A stretch of DNA of 64,000 nucleotides, taken from assembly GCF_003867075.1 (NCBI RefSeq), contig NZ_CP032544.1, positions 496,001-560,000 of the forward strand. Direction: 5' to 3'. Both the position numbers and the translations under genes were made by a program. Numbering within the stretch: position 1 is the stretch's first letter; the number at the start of each line of letters is the position of its first letter. The DNA is from Tenacibaculum mesophilum (lineage in GTDB: Bacteria; Bacteroidota; Bacteroidia; Flavobacteriales; Flavobacteriaceae). Shown piece after piece: positions 33,833 through 45,500 of this stretch. The notes under the pieces are model-generated. The model was not told the origin of the DNA. It ran no database searches and saw only the letters and a list, made by a program, of their open reading frames with translations.

Positions 33833-34828
33833 TTAATTTCCTTGAATTCTAACCCAAAGATCTGTTAATAATTGTTTAGCTTTTTCACGATTTCTAGGTA
33901 CTTCGTTTATAACTATTTTATTTTGCTTTTTTGTTATTTGAAAGCTAAAAGCAAACTGCTGAAAATTAGGAGCTACGCTTAATAACCCAAAGCGTAAATC
34001 ATTTAAATAAATTAAACTATTCTTTTCTGAAATTGTATACCAACCTTTGGTAATTTTAATAAGTCGTTTTATTGAAACATTATTTTTATAATCGTCTAAT
34101 AAATGATGATTTTTAGGGTAGGAATAAAATTCAATTGGTTTAGTATCAAAAAAAGAATAATAACCTATTAGATAAGCATCATCTGTTTCAACATTTGCAG
34201 ACCATAAAATGGTGTTAAAAGGCGTAGGTTTGGTTTCTATTTCTTTATAAGAAATCCCTTGTTCTTTTAAAGCGTGTGAAAATTTAGTATAAGTGATTCC
34301 TTTGATAACAAGAGTAATTGCTATGTAAGAGCTACTAATAATTAGTCCTAAATTGTTATACTTTGTTCTTTTAGCTGTCCCTTTACGTTGGAACATTGCC
34401 ATTAGTAGAAATACTAAGAAAGGTAATGTGTATAAAGGGTCAATAACAAATATATTTTTAAAAGCTAACCGCAAATCGAGTGGCCAAAAAAGTTGAGTTC
34501 CCCAAGTGGTATGTGCGTCTAGAATTGGATGTGTTATAAATCCCCAAAACATAAGTAGAGCCCATTCTTTAGTGGAGGCATTTTTTTCATATAAAGAGAT
34601 AAGCCAACCAAAAATCCAGCCGAAAACAATTGCAAAAAATACAGAATGTGTAAAACCTCTGTGTATTTCTAGAGCAGTAACAGTGTCAAAAAGCTTACCA
34701 ACATAAACATCTAAGTCTGGAATAGTACCAGCGATGGCACCATAAAGCATTGCTTTGTTTCCTACTTTTTTACCTAATACAGCTTCTCCAACAGCTGCCC
34801 CAAGAACAATTTGTGTGAGTGAATCCAT
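33833..34828 (-). CDS. YdjM-like membrane-bound metal-dependent hydrolase
   Basis: The N-terminal MDSLTQIVLGAAVGEAVLGKKVG, IPDLDVY and HRGFTHSVFF segments are those of the DUF457/YdjM-type membrane proteins annotated as metal-dependent hydrolases. The conserved His and Asp residues are the presumed metal ligands, and HPILDAHTTWG is also present. Five to six membrane segments cover about 1-190, and the C-terminal 130 residues are soluble. The substrate is unknown. At 331 residues it is a normal size. Confidence 0.82.
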   Translation of the reverse strand: MDSLTQIVLGAAVGEAVLGKKVGNKAMLYGAIAGTIPDLDVYVGKLFDTVTALEIHRGFTHSVFFAIVFGWIFGWLISLYEKNASTKEWALLMFWGFITHPILDAHTTWGTQLFWPLDLRLAFKNIFVIDPLYTLPFLVFLLMAMFQRKGTAKRTKYNNLGLIISSSYIAITLVIKGITYTKFSHALKEQGISYKEIETKPTPFNTILWSANVETDDAYLIGYYSFFDTKPIEFYSYPKNHHLLDDYKNNVSIKRLIKITKGWYTISEKNSLIYLNDLRFGLLSVAPNFQQFAFSFQITKKQNKIVINEVPRNREKAKQLLTDLWVRIQGN

Positions 34829-34852
34829 TAGGCAAAAATACTTATAAAACGG

Positions 34853-35650
34853 TTAGTAAATAGTGTTATAATATTCGTTAATCCATTTTGTAGGATATTT
34901 ATTGTATAAATCGTTAAGAAGTAACTTGTTTGCTTCGGAAGTTTTAAAATCTTTATAAAAACTACCAAGAACCCAAACTATTTCTCTAGATAACTCTCTT
35001 TTATGACACTCTAAAAGAACTTGCTTCGATTTTATTGAAGAGTCTGTTAATAGTAATACTAAAGCTCCCGCTGTTTCAAAATTGAACTCATTAAAGAAAG
35101 GCGTTATTTTTTGAGCTCTTTTTAAGAGTATTTCATTCTCTAAAAAAAGAGATGCTTTTAGTTTTTTTCGTAAACTAGGATAGCTAGTATATGAGTTCAC
35201 CTTGATAACAAATTTTAAGTTTTCTAAAAACTCGCTATACTTTGTATTGTACAGGTTTTCTATATCATTTAGTGAGTTCACTCCAAAGAGTAAATATACC
35301 GTACTAGGTCTTAAAATATTAATATTATATCCCTCACCAAGAGACGATAGTGTTTTTTCAATTCCTTTTAAGAAAAGGGGGTAATTGTTTTCTTTTACTT
35401 TTGTAATAATACCTAATCTAGAGGCGTGAAAATAAGCATCAATAATTTTTTGCTTGTCTATTCCTTTTAAAGCTTTTGTTAGTGTTGCATTAATATCATA
35501 ATGACGATACGGATAAAATTGACCTTGAAATTTATGGAGTAAAGCTTCGTTTTCGCTTTCAATAAAAAGATCAATAATTTTACTTGTGGTAAGTTTACCT
35601 AAAGATTGATATTTTTTTTCTTGTAACTGTATTATTATCTCTCTTTCCAT
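34853..35650 (-). CDS. protein of unknown function (helical)
   Basis: This 265-residue soluble protein has no signal peptide or membrane segment and no motif that I recognise. The predicted character is mainly helical and rich in Leu, Lys and Asn, with features such as YPYRHYDINATLTKAL near the N-terminus. It lies 24 bases upstream of the YdjM-like gene and 33 bases downstream of another unknown gene, so it is probably in a shared transcript. Confidence 0.6.
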   Translation of the reverse strand: MEREIIIQLQEKKYQSLGKLTTSKIIDLFIESENEALLHKFQGQFYPYRHYDINATLTKALKGIDKQKIIDAYFHASRLGIITKVKENNYPLFLKGIEKTLSSLGEGYNINILRPSTVYLLFGVNSLNDIENLYNTKYSEFLENLKFVIKVNSYTSYPSLRKKLKASLFLENEILLKRAQKITPFFNEFNFETAGALVLLLTDSSIKSKQVLLECHKRELSREIVWVLGSFYKDFKTSEANKLLLNDLYNKYPTKWINEYYNTIY

Positions 35651-35683
35651 TTATGAGATGTGTTTTATTAATTGTTGATGTTT

Positions 35684-36316
35684 TTAATGAAAAACTATGG
35701 CTGCTTTGTTGTGAATGCTATGTTTTGAAGCTTTGAACAATTCACACCAAACTAGTTTTTCTTTCCAAAAATCTTCTTCTGCGTTTATTGATTTATTTAC
35801 AGCTTCAATATTTACAATAGTATCGTCTTCATCTAGTTGAATATTAAGCTTATTTGCTATAAATTTTAATTCCTTAAATAGAGTGTATGACGAACCAATC
35901 ATTGCACCATCAATAGGAATTTCATCATTATCAAAAACAATATCGATAAAATCTACAGGAACATAAAAACCTGTACAATCTGAATGACATATAAGATGAC
36001 AAGTAAGGTCTGATGCATGATCATCTATAATAGAATCTTCACTAGGCTTACTGTTAGGGCTAAATGGAATAGGAGTCCAATCTTCATATTCGGCACAATA
36101 AGCATAAAAACGCCTTAAGTGATGAATAAAATCGTAAGAAAACCCACCAAGTTCTAAAGAACCTCCTTCTAATTCAGCTGGTTCTTCGTAAGGTGTAAGC
36201 CCATTTAATTCTAATAGTTTGTTAATGTTTTTAAATACCAAAGAATAATGTTCAAAAGCTTCTTCATCCATTTCTTTAAAGCTAGCAAGTGCTCCGCTAG
36301 TAATGTATAGTCCCAT
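35684..36316 (-). CDS. protein of unknown function (acidic, cytoplasmic)
   Basis: The protein has 210 residues from ATG 36316. An ATG 14 codons upstream adds an unlikely hydrophobic stretch, so I prefer the MGLYITSGA start. It is acidic and without membrane segments. It has a cysteine/histidine cluster around residues 104-116 (LTCHLICHSDC) that could bind a metal. I do not recognise the family. Confidence 0.6.
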   Translation of the reverse strand: MGLYITSGALASFKEMDEEAFEHYSLVFKNINKLLELNGLTPYEEPAELEGGSLELGGFSYDFIHHLRRFYAYCAEYEDWTPIPFSPNSKPSEDSIIDDHASDLTCHLICHSDCTGFYVPVDFIDIVFDNDEIPIDGAMIGSSYTLFKELKFIANKLNIQLDEDDTIVNIEAVNKSINAEEDFWKEKLVWCELFKASKHSIHNKAAIVFH

Positions 36317-36442
36317 TTTTTTTGAGTTTAGTTTAATTACTTGTAAAAGTATAAACAAGTGTAAGTAGAAAGGAATCTGTTTTATAAGCGTAGTTAACCG
36401 TTATAAATTTGAAGTTTTTAAGCTAAATAGAAGCTGTAACTA

Positions 36443-36475
36443 AAACAAGGAGCTTATTTTAAAAACTCCTTGTTT
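36443..36475 (-). terminator. intrinsic terminator after the Gre-like gene
   Basis: Ten-base arms, AAACAAGGAG (36443-36452) and CTCCTTGTTT (36466-36475), lie just beyond the 3' end of the minus-strand Gre-like gene. In the minus direction the stem ends in TTTT. Confidence 0.65.
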
Positions 36476-36493
36476 AGGCTATAAATTTTAACC

Positions 36494-36877
36494 TTAAAGT
36501 TGTTCAAAAGGAGTTACTTTTAAAATTTCAATTCTTTTATTTCCTTTTTTAAAAGGCCAGTCAATAATATCACCTTCTTTATAGCCAACAGTGGCTAAAG
36601 CCATATCTGAAAGGATTGAAAACTTTCTTTTTTGAAGCTTAGTCTTGTTTGTAGAAACGAAAATATATTCTTTTTCTTGTTGGTCTGAATGATCTAAAAT
36701 CATAACCCTTCTGTTTACGGTAACTACATCATTAGGAAGCTCTCTTCGTCTTACTTGTTTTGCGCCTTTTAATTCAGCTAGTAAGCGGTTTTCTTCTTCA
36801 ATGGTTACTTTTTTTCTTCTAACGTGGTCTTTTATAAGATCGTATATACCTGTGGTTACTATAATATTTTTTGTCAT
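36494..36877 (-). CDS. GreA/GreB C-terminal-domain protein
   Basis: The C-terminal FKBP-like domain of Gre transcript-cleavage factors is recognisable (VTVNRRVMILDHSDQQEKEYIFVS, SDMALATVGYKEGDIIDWP). The N-terminal part is only about 45 residues, so the full GreA coiled coil is missing or replaced by a short helical segment, as in Rnk-type proteins. It probably binds RNA polymerase, but cleavage activity is not implied. ATG 36877 (MTKNIIVTT) is chosen over an in-frame ATG at 36931. Confidence 0.82.
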   Translation of the reverse strand: MTKNIIVTTGIYDLIKDHVRRKKVTIEEENRLLAELKGAKQVRRRELPNDVVTVNRRVMILDHSDQQEKEYIFVSTNKTKLQKRKFSILSDMALATVGYKEGDIIDWPFKKGNKRIEILKVTPFEQL

Positions 36878-37272
36878 TATTTTATAATTATTGATGAATA
36901 GAAATAAACCATCGCTAGGTATTAAAAACACCTAGGATTTAGTTTAAAATTAATTAAAACTAAAGTTGTCCCTACCTTTAAAATGGGTAGGGCTTAAATA
37001 ATAAACTCTTTAGAATTTTTTAAAAATATATCATCAAGCAGGTAGCGCAAAGAAGCAATTAGCTTTTGCGCAAAGTTTTTTTGAAATGTAAATATTGCAG
37101 TCATGTATCATTTACACTTAGTGGATACAAATTTACTGCTTATTTATTGAATTAAAAAGTGGTATTTACTCCCTAATTTTCTTTGTTTTTACAGAGAATG
37201 TGAGGTTGTTTAAAAAGAGATGATTTTATAAAACTGAAAACAGCTGTCTTTTTAATTAAAGGAAAATAAATT
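36878..37272. other. intergenic region with three hairpins, possible small RNA
   Basis: There is no coding frame of note. Three hairpins follow each other: CTAGGT/ACCTAG (36915-36935), CCCTACC/GGTAGGG (36970-36992), and GCGCAAA...AGC/GCT...TTTGCGC (37045-37071). A seven-T run at 37076-37082 follows the last one on the plus strand. Neither neighbour is transcribed in that direction, so a plus-strand small RNA of about 170 bases is possible. The rest of the stretch up to mnmE shows nothing. Confidence 0.35.
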
Positions 37273-38667
37273 TTACTTTCCGATACAGAAATTTCCAAAA
37301 ATGTGTCCTAAAATATCTTTATCTACATCGTATTCACCTGTAATATTTCCTAAATGACGTAAGCATTCTCGAATATCTATAGCAAATAAATCAGAAGAAA
37401 TATCTAATTCAATACCATTTTTAACAGAATTGATACTTTCCAAAGCTAAAGTTAATGCTTCAAAATGACGAGAGTTAGTAACAATTGTTTCATTATTACT
37501 CAAAGCTCCAGTATTGACTAATGAAATAAGTTCTTGTTTTAACTCGTCAACTCCAATATTTTGTTTTGCAGAAAGTAAAATTAAGTTTTCAATCTCAGAT
37601 TGTAGAATAGAGGAGTCATGGCATGACAAGGTGTCTATTTTATTGGCGATTACCAATAAACGTTTGTTAGGAAAACGTTGCTTTATAGTCTCAATTTCCT
37701 CTAAGAATAAGTCTTTAGAATGTATATACTTATTGGAGTCAATTAAAAATATAATTAATTGTGCGTTTTCTGCTTTTTCATATGCTTTTTTGATACCGAT
37801 GTTTTCAACAACATCTTCAGTTTCTCTAATTCCAGCGGTATCGATAAAACGAAAAACAACACCATCAATAATTAATTCATCTTCAATAGCATCACGAGTT
37901 GTACCAGCAATATCAGATACGATAGCCTTTTCTTCATTAAGCAAAGCATTTAATAGAGTAGACTTTCCAACATTTGGTTCACCAATAATAGCTACAGGTA
38001 TTCCATTTTTCATAGCATTCCCAAAGGCAAAAGAATCTATTAAACGTTTTAAAACTTCCGATATTTTAGCTACTAATTCTTTAAACTTGGTTCTATCAGC
38101 AAACTCTACGTCTTCACCAGAAAAATCGAGTTCTAACTCAATTAAAGCTGCAAAATCAAGTAGTTGTCCTCTTAATTCTTTTAGTTCATTGGTAATTCCT
38201 CCACGCATTTGCTGAATTGCCATTTGATGAGAAGCAGCAGAGTTTGAAGCAATCACATCAGCCACAGCTTCCGCTTGCGATAAATCCATTTTACCATTTA
38301 AAAAGGCACGCATTGTAAACTCACCGTTATCAGCCATTCTACAACCATTTTGTAAGAAAAGTTGAATGATTTCTTGTTGGATAAAACTAGAACCATGACA
38401 CGAAATTTCTACTACATCTTCACCTGTATATGAGTGCGGATTTTTAAAAATAGATACTAAAACTTGATCAATAACAACTCCATTATTCACAATATGACCT
38501 AAATGTAAGGTATGAGATTTTTGATTTAATAATGATTTATTTTTCTTTACAGAAGAGAAAAATGAATCCACAATTTTTATAGAATTTTCTCCAGAAAGTC
38601 TAATAATAGCAATAGCACCAACCCCTGCTGGTGTTGCTAAAGCAATAATTGTATCGTTTTGTATCAT
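37273..38667 (-). CDS. mnmE: tRNA uridine-5-carboxymethylaminomethyl synthesis GTPase
   Basis: MnmE works with MnmG on the wobble uridine (U34) of tRNAs. The 464-residue protein has the folate-binding N-domain (ATPAGVGAIAIIRLSG start), a helical middle, the inserted GTPase domain with GEPNVGKSTL (G1), DTAGIRET (G3) and NKID (G4), and the C-terminal FCIGK ending with the conserved cysteine. The length is normal. It is divergent from the adhesin cassette and shows no operon partner. Confidence 0.97.
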   Translation of the reverse strand: MIQNDTIIALATPAGVGAIAIIRLSGENSIKIVDSFFSSVKKNKSLLNQKSHTLHLGHIVNNGVVIDQVLVSIFKNPHSYTGEDVVEISCHGSSFIQQEIIQLFLQNGCRMADNGEFTMRAFLNGKMDLSQAEAVADVIASNSAASHQMAIQQMRGGITNELKELRGQLLDFAALIELELDFSGEDVEFADRTKFKELVAKISEVLKRLIDSFAFGNAMKNGIPVAIIGEPNVGKSTLLNALLNEEKAIVSDIAGTTRDAIEDELIIDGVVFRFIDTAGIRETEDVVENIGIKKAYEKAENAQLIIFLIDSNKYIHSKDLFLEEIETIKQRFPNKRLLVIANKIDTLSCHDSSILQSEIENLILLSAKQNIGVDELKQELISLVNTGALSNNETIVTNSRHFEALTLALESINSVKNGIELDISSDLFAIDIRECLRHLGNITGEYDVDKDILGHIFGNFCIGK

Positions 38668-39041
38668 ATCGCAAAATTACCTAATTTAGTAAGAAGTATT
38701 ATAAAATATCAACAACATATTTTTACTAAACAAGTATGGGGAAAAACCCCTTTTTTAACTTTTCATTTTTTAAACCTGAAAATAAATGCTACTTTTGGTA
38801 TAACTGTTTTTTTAGAACTTAAAAAACGTTAATCCCTCAAAAATAATACTATTCCATTTAGTATTGGCTTCCTCGAAAAATCTTATTGTACATTCTTTAT
38901 GTGTTATACTTATATAATACTCTGAAATGCGTACCTCTTAATTACCCTGCCCCCAAAATTACAGTTACCCCCACTTTTAAAGTTAGATATACAACTTTTA
39001 TTGCTTGTATATGTAGTATAATAATTATAAAAACAAATAAT
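38668..39041. other. divergent promoter region between mnmE and the adhesin cassette
   Basis: A perfect TAnnTTTG box, TACTTTTG, is at 38790-38797 on the plus strand, though far from the next start. A hairpin AATACTA/TAGTATT lies at 38845-38865. An open frame continues upstream of ATG 39042 to 38886, but its translation has no signal-peptide logic and an odd composition, so I treat it as non-coding. No LytTR-like 21-bp pair was found here. Confidence 0.4.
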
Positions 39042-39518
39042 ATGAGAAAAAATATTATTCAAAAACTACTGTATTTATTCTTTTTAGGTAGCGGTTTAAG
39101 TCTTTGTTCACAAAATTTAACAGAGTTATCGGTAGTTTCCTATAGTGATAAACCAGATTATGAAAGAGTGCATGTGCATAAACTAAAGATTAGCAATAAT
39201 AGCATAGTAGAAAAAGAATATCGTTTTTCCATAAACAATGTACCGTGCAAAAATCAAGAAAAAATAGAAACGATATTAGAGTATTCATTATTAGATGAAA
39301 AAAAGAAACCTCTTATAAAAGCATTAAAAGTACTATCTAAAAGAAGTAAAATACTTTATTTAAAAATAACTAAACCATACAATATCAAATTAGGAAGTTG
39401 GAATTGTATAGAACTCCTGGTAAATGACCTTCAAGAGCAAGTGTCATTACAGAAAAAAGCTCCCTCTAGCAAGATTAATATAAAAACATATATACCAAAT
39501 CAGAGTAATGACAATTAG
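39042..39518 (+). CDS. small exported protein, first gene of adhesin cassette
   Basis: This 158-residue protein has a signal peptide (residues 1-22, LFFLGSGLSLCSQN). The rest is Lys-rich and beta-like. I do not recognise the family. I chose ATG 39042 over the long upstream extension because it puts the signal peptide at the N-terminus. It ends 43 bases before the giant adhesin gene and may help its folding, attachment or processing; the role is inferred only from position. Confidence 0.65.
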   Translation: MRKNIIQKLLYLFFLGSGLSLCSQNLTELSVVSYSDKPDYERVHVHKLKISNNSIVEKEYRFSINNVPCKNQEKIETILEYSLLDEKKKPLIKALKVLSKRSKILYLKITKPYNIKLGSWNCIELLVNDLQEQVSLQKKAPSSKINIKTYIPNQSNDN

Positions 39519-39561
39519 ACGATTAGCATAAGATTGTTGTTATTAGAAAAACTTAGAGGAC

Positions 39562-42500
39562 ATGAAAAAAATTACTAGTTTTACTTTATTTTTTATAGTG
39601 GTTTTTCTCGTTGCTGGCGGAAAATTAGAAGCCCAAATAAAAAAAGGATTCCAACCTAGATTTTCAGAAGCAGTTAAAGGAAATGTAACATTAATAGCAA
39701 ATAATGTTTTATCAAGAAATAAAACAACGAGCTATATAGGAAGCGACGGAAACCATGACTTTAGTAATAACGTTTTTGTTGATATAGATAGTGATGCAAG
39801 TACATTCAATTCAAGTAGCGCAAACTTATCTAACCCAGAGCCAACAGTTAGTTGTTTAAGTATAAAGAAAGCATATTTATACTGGGCAGCAGCTGATAAA
39901 GAGGAAGACAATTCTTCAGATGAACCCAATTGGGATTATAATAAAGTAAAATTGCAATTACCAGGAAGTTTAGGTTATACAACTATAACTGCTGATGATG
40001 TTATTTATAGAGGAAGAGACGAGATAGGTCACTTTGTTAATGATCCATACATTTGTTTTAAGGATATCACAAGTGAAGTAAAAGCTTTGGCAACACCCTA
40101 TGGAACTTATCAAGTAGCTAATGTTAGGGCAAAGGAAGGAAGTTTGACTTCACATGGTGGAGGAAATACAGGAACTTCTGGAGGTTGGCAAATAGTATTT
40201 GTATATGAAAGCCCTACTTTACCAGCAAAAAATATATCGCTTTTTGATGGTTACGCACATGTTACAAGTAGTGTTAATAATTTTGAAATTGGATTTAGTG
40301 GTTTTCAAACAGTACCAACAGGAGATGTAGATGTAGATGTAGTAATAGGTGCCTTAGAAGGAGATAGAGATTTATCAGGAGACAGGTTGCAAATAAAAAA
40401 TACTAGTAACAATTGGGTAGATTTATCATATAGTTTAAGGAGTTCAAGTAATTTTTTTAATAGTAGAATAGCTAAAAATGGAAGTAACTTTATAGATAGA
40501 AATCCAGCTAGTACTAATACTTTAGGATTTGATGCAGATGTATTTGCTCTTAGTAATCCAGGAAATAGTATAATAGCTAACAATCAAACTTCTGCGACAA
40601 TAAGATTAACATCAAACCAAGAAACATACGGACTCTTTTTAATAGGATTGTCTGTAGATGTTTGGAAACCAGATTTAGCGCCATTAATATTATCAAGCTC
40701 AACAAATACTAGTAGTGTAGAAGACACTGTTAGTTTTTCAGTCAATATAGAAAACAATGGTAATGACAATGTAAAAGACTTAACAATAGAAACAACAATA
40801 CCTCAAGAAGTAGATTTAATAGAACCAATAATAGGGTTACCTTTTGGGGTTACTTATAGCTATAATACAACAACTAGATTATTAACCTTTGATGCTATTG
40901 ATGGAATTACAGATGTTGGAGGTACACCATATAGTTTAAGTTTTCAGGTGAAAGTAAAAGAACAGTGTTATTTTCTAGAAGAAATGTGTTCCGATAAATT
41001 TCAAATGCAATTAATAGCAACTTATGCAGGAGAAGAAAATAATAGTACACAAACAACTTTAAGTTCTAAATCAGTTGATTCTTGTGGTATAGGAGATAAT
41101 TTACCTAATGAGATAAGTATTAACCAACCTGACGAGGCTAATTGGACAACTACAGTCGATTCATTAGATAGAACAGTGTCTTGTGAAGATAGTGCTGCCC
41201 TAGCTACGGCGCAATTACTTACCCCAGAAGCAAGTTGTGATTTAACAATAACCAAAATACCTGGAAGTTTTGAGGCTTCAACAACTAACTGTCCTGTTAT
41301 AGGAACATATACTAATATTTGGACATTTACAGATAGTTGTGGAAGAACAAGTGGACAATTTACCCAAACCATTACGGTAACTGATACTTCAGCACCCGTT
41401 TTATCAGCAACACCAGCCGATGTAAGTGTCGACTGTGAAGCCATCCCATCAGTACCAACCATCACAGCAACCGATAATTGCGATAGCGTAGTAGACGTAG
41501 TCTTTACCGAAGTAAGCAATACAGTAGTAGACGGTTGTGGAGAGATTGTACGTCAATGGGAATCAACCGACAACTGTGGTAACACCGTAAGTCATACCCA
41601 AACCATTACGGTAACTGATACTTCAGCACCCGTATTATCAGCAACACCAGCCGATGTAAGTGTCGATTGTGAAGCTATACCAGCAGTACCAACCATTACC
41701 GCAACCGATAATTGTGATAGTGTAGTAGATGTAATCTTTACCGAAGTAAGCAATACAGTAGTAGACGGCTGTGGAGAAATCGTACGTCAATGGGAATCAA
41801 CCGACAATTGTGGCAACACGGTAAGTCATACACAAACCATCACGGTAACCGATACTACAGCACCCGTATTATCAGCAACACCAGCCGATGTAAGTGTCGA
41901 CTGTGAAGCCATCCCATCAGTACCAACCATCACAGCAACCGATAACTGTGATAGCGTAGTTGACGTAGTATTCACTGAAGTAAGCAATACGGTAGTAGAC
42001 GGCTGTGGAGAAATTGTACGTCAATGGGAATCAACCGATAACTGTGGCAACACCGTAAGTCATACCCAAACCATTACAGTAACCGATACCACTGCACCCG
42101 TATTATCAGCAACACCAGCCGATGTAAGTGTCGACTGTGAAGCCATCCCATCAGTACCAACCATCACAGCAACCGATAATTGCGATAGCGTAGTAGACGT
42201 AGTCTTTACCGAAGTAAACAATACAGTAGTAGACGGCTGTGGAGAGATTGTACGTCAATGGGAATCAACCGACAACTGTGGTAACACCGTAAGTCATACC
42301 CAAACCATTACAGTAACCGATACCACTGAACCCGTATTATCAGCAACACCAGCCGATGTAAGTGTCGACTGTGAAGCTATCCCATCAGTACCAACCATCA
42401 CAGCAACCGATAACTGTGATAGCGTAGTTGACGTAGTATTCACTGAAGTAAGCAATACGGTAGTAGACGGTTGTGGAGAAATTGTACGCCAATGGGAATC

Positions 42501-45500
42501 AACCGATAACTGTGGTAACACGGTAAGCCATACCCAAACCATTACAGTAACCGATACCACTGCGCCCGTATTATCAGCAACACCAGCTGATGTAAGTGTC
42601 GACTGTGAAGCCATCCCAGCAGTACCAACCATCACAGCAACCGATAATTGTGATAGCGTAGTAGATGTAGTATTCACTGAAGTAAGCAATACAGTAGTAG
42701 ACGGTTGTGGAGAAATTGTACGCCAATGGGAATCAACCGATAACTGTGGTAACACGGTAAGCCATACCCAAACCATTACAGTAACCGATACCACTGCGCC
42801 CGTATTATCAGCAACACCAGCTGATGTAAGTGTCGACTGTGAAGCCATCCCAGCAGTACCAACCATCACAGCAACCGATAATTGTGATAGCGTAGTAGAT
42901 GTAGTATTCACTGAAGTAAGCAATACAGTAGTAGACGGTTGTGGAGAGATTGTACGCCAATGGGAATCAACCGACAACTGTGGTAACACCGTAAGTCATA
43001 TCCAAAGCATCACAGTAACCGATACCACTTCACCCGTATTATCAGCAACACCAGCCGATGTAAGTGTCGACTGTGAAGCCATCCCAGCAGTACCAACCAT
43101 CACAGCAACCGATAATTGTGATAGCGTAGTAGATGTAGTATTCACTGAAGTAAGCAATACAGTAGTAGACGGTTGTGGAGAGATTGTACGCCAATGGGAA
43201 TCAACCGACAACTGTGGTAACACGGTAAGTCATACCCAAACCATTACAGTAACCGATACCACTGCGCCTGTATTATCAGCAGAACCAGCTGATGTAAGTG
43301 TCGACTGTGAAGCCATCCCATCAGTACCAACCATCACAGCAACCGATAATTGCGATAGCGTAGTAGATGTAGTCTTTACTGAAGTAAGCAATACTGTAGT
43401 AGACGGCTGTGGAGAGATTGTACGCCAATGGGAATCAACCGACAACTGTGGTAACACGGTAAGTCATACCCAAACCATTACAGTAACCGATACCACTGCG
43501 CCTGTATTATCAGCAGAACCAGCTGATGTAAGTGTCGACTGTGAAGCCATCCCATCAGTACCAACCATCACAGCAACCGATAATTGCGATAGCGTAGTAG
43601 ATGTAGTCTTTACTGAAGTAAGCAATACCGTAGTAGACGGCTGTGGAGAGATTGTACGCCAATGGGAATCAACCGACAACTGTGGCAACACGGTAAGTCA
43701 TACACAAACCATTACAGTAACCGATACTACAGCACCCGTATTATCAGCAACACCAGCCGATGTAAGTGTCGACTGTGAAGCTATACCAGCAGTACCAACC
43801 ATCACTGCAACCGATAATTGTGATAGTGTAGTAGATGTAATCTTTACTGAAGTAAGCAATACAGTAGTAGACGGCTGTGGAGAAATTGTACGTCAATGGG
43901 AATCAACCGATAACTGTGGTAGCACGGTAAGTCATACGCAAACCATTACGGTAACTGATACTACTACCCCAGATTTTACAGTACCAGTAGATATTACAAT
44001 TTATAAAGATGATAATTGTACTTATGATGCTAGTATTGGAATCACTGGCGATGTTACCAATGAATCTGATAATTGTGATACAACTTTAGATGCTAGTTAT
44101 AGTGATGTAGAATCGGCAGGAACCTGTGAAGGAGAAGTAATAGTTACTCGTACATGGAGTCTTACTGATAACTGCGGGAATACAACTGAAAAAGTTCAAA
44201 CAATAACAGTTAAAGACAATACTGCACCAATTATAGACGAAACAAACAAAAATAATATAGACATAGAATGTGGAGTAGGAGATACAGAAACTACGTTACA
44301 AGATTGGTTGAATAGTAATGCAGGAGCTACAGCAACCGATAACTGTAGTACTGTAACATGGACCAATAATTATGGGAATGATACCTCTGTAAAATGTGAT
44401 GGAAGTTATATCACAGTAATATTTACAGCTACAGATGCTTGTGGTAACTTTAGCACTACAACAGCAGGATACTTAATTAAAGATGAAACACCACCAACAA
44501 TAACTCAGCAGCCATCCGATAAAACAGTAGAGTGTGATGGATCAGGAAATACAACAGAGTTAAATGCTTGGTTAACTAGCAATGGAGGAGCAACAGCGAC
44601 AGATGACTGTAGTATTGTAACATGGAGTAATAATTATACAGATTTAACATACACCTGTAGTTTTACAGGAGAAGTAGAGGTAATCTTTACTGCAAAAGAT
44701 GCCTGTGGAAATACTATTAATACAACTCCTGCTAAGTTCATTATAGAAGACACAGTAGCACCAGAATTTGTAGAGACTTTACCAGCAGCAGAAATCACTG
44801 TAAGTTGTGATAATATTCCAGTGATGGAAACCTTAACAGCAACCGATAACTGTGATGCTTCTGTAACAGTAATTCCAAGCGAAGTAACCAGTGGCGATGA
44901 TGATGCCTGTGGATCAGAATATTTGATTACAAGAAAATGGACCGTATCAGATTGTTCAGGAAACACAACAACACATATCCAAGTAATCACAGTAAAAGAC
45001 ACAGTAGCACCAGAATTTGTAGAGACTTTACCAGCGGCAGAAATCGCTGTAAGTTGTGATAACATTCCAGTAATGGAAACCTTAACAGCAACCGATAATT
45101 GTGATGCTTCTGTAACTGTGAATTACTCAGAAGAATTTTCAGGACAAGACGATATATGTGCATCAGAATATACGATTACAAGAACTTGGGCAGTTCAAGA
45201 TTGTGCAGGTAATAGTACATCACACACTCAAGTAGTAACAGTTGAAGATACTACGGCTCCAGAGTTTGTAGAGGAATTACCAGCAGATGCAATAGTAAGT
45301 TGTGATACAATTCCAACTGCAGTAATTTTAACAGCAACCGATAATTGTGATGCTTCTGTAACTGTGAATTACTCAGAAGAATTTTCAGGACAAGATGATG
45401 CATGTGCATCAGAATATACAGTTACAAGAACATGGACAGTAGAAGATTGTGCGGGTAATGAAACTTCGCATACTCAAGTAGTAACTGTTGAAGATACACA

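Noticed and set aside
38869..38879. TTCCTCGAAAA, a single half-site near the adhesin cassette
   Set aside because: No partner half-site 21 bp away, so it does not qualify as an operator pair.
38886..39041. N-terminal extension of the small exported protein
   Set aside because: It would bury the signal peptide 52 residues inside the protein.
42294..43691. Long minus-strand open frames inside the adhesin repeats
   Set aside because: They are mirror frames created by the repeated coding sequence and simply recur every 234 bp; the plus-strand frame has the signal peptide and sorting domain.
41392..43965. CRISPR-like or satellite repeat array
   Set aside because: The period is 234 bp without unique spacers, and the repeats are in frame within one protein.
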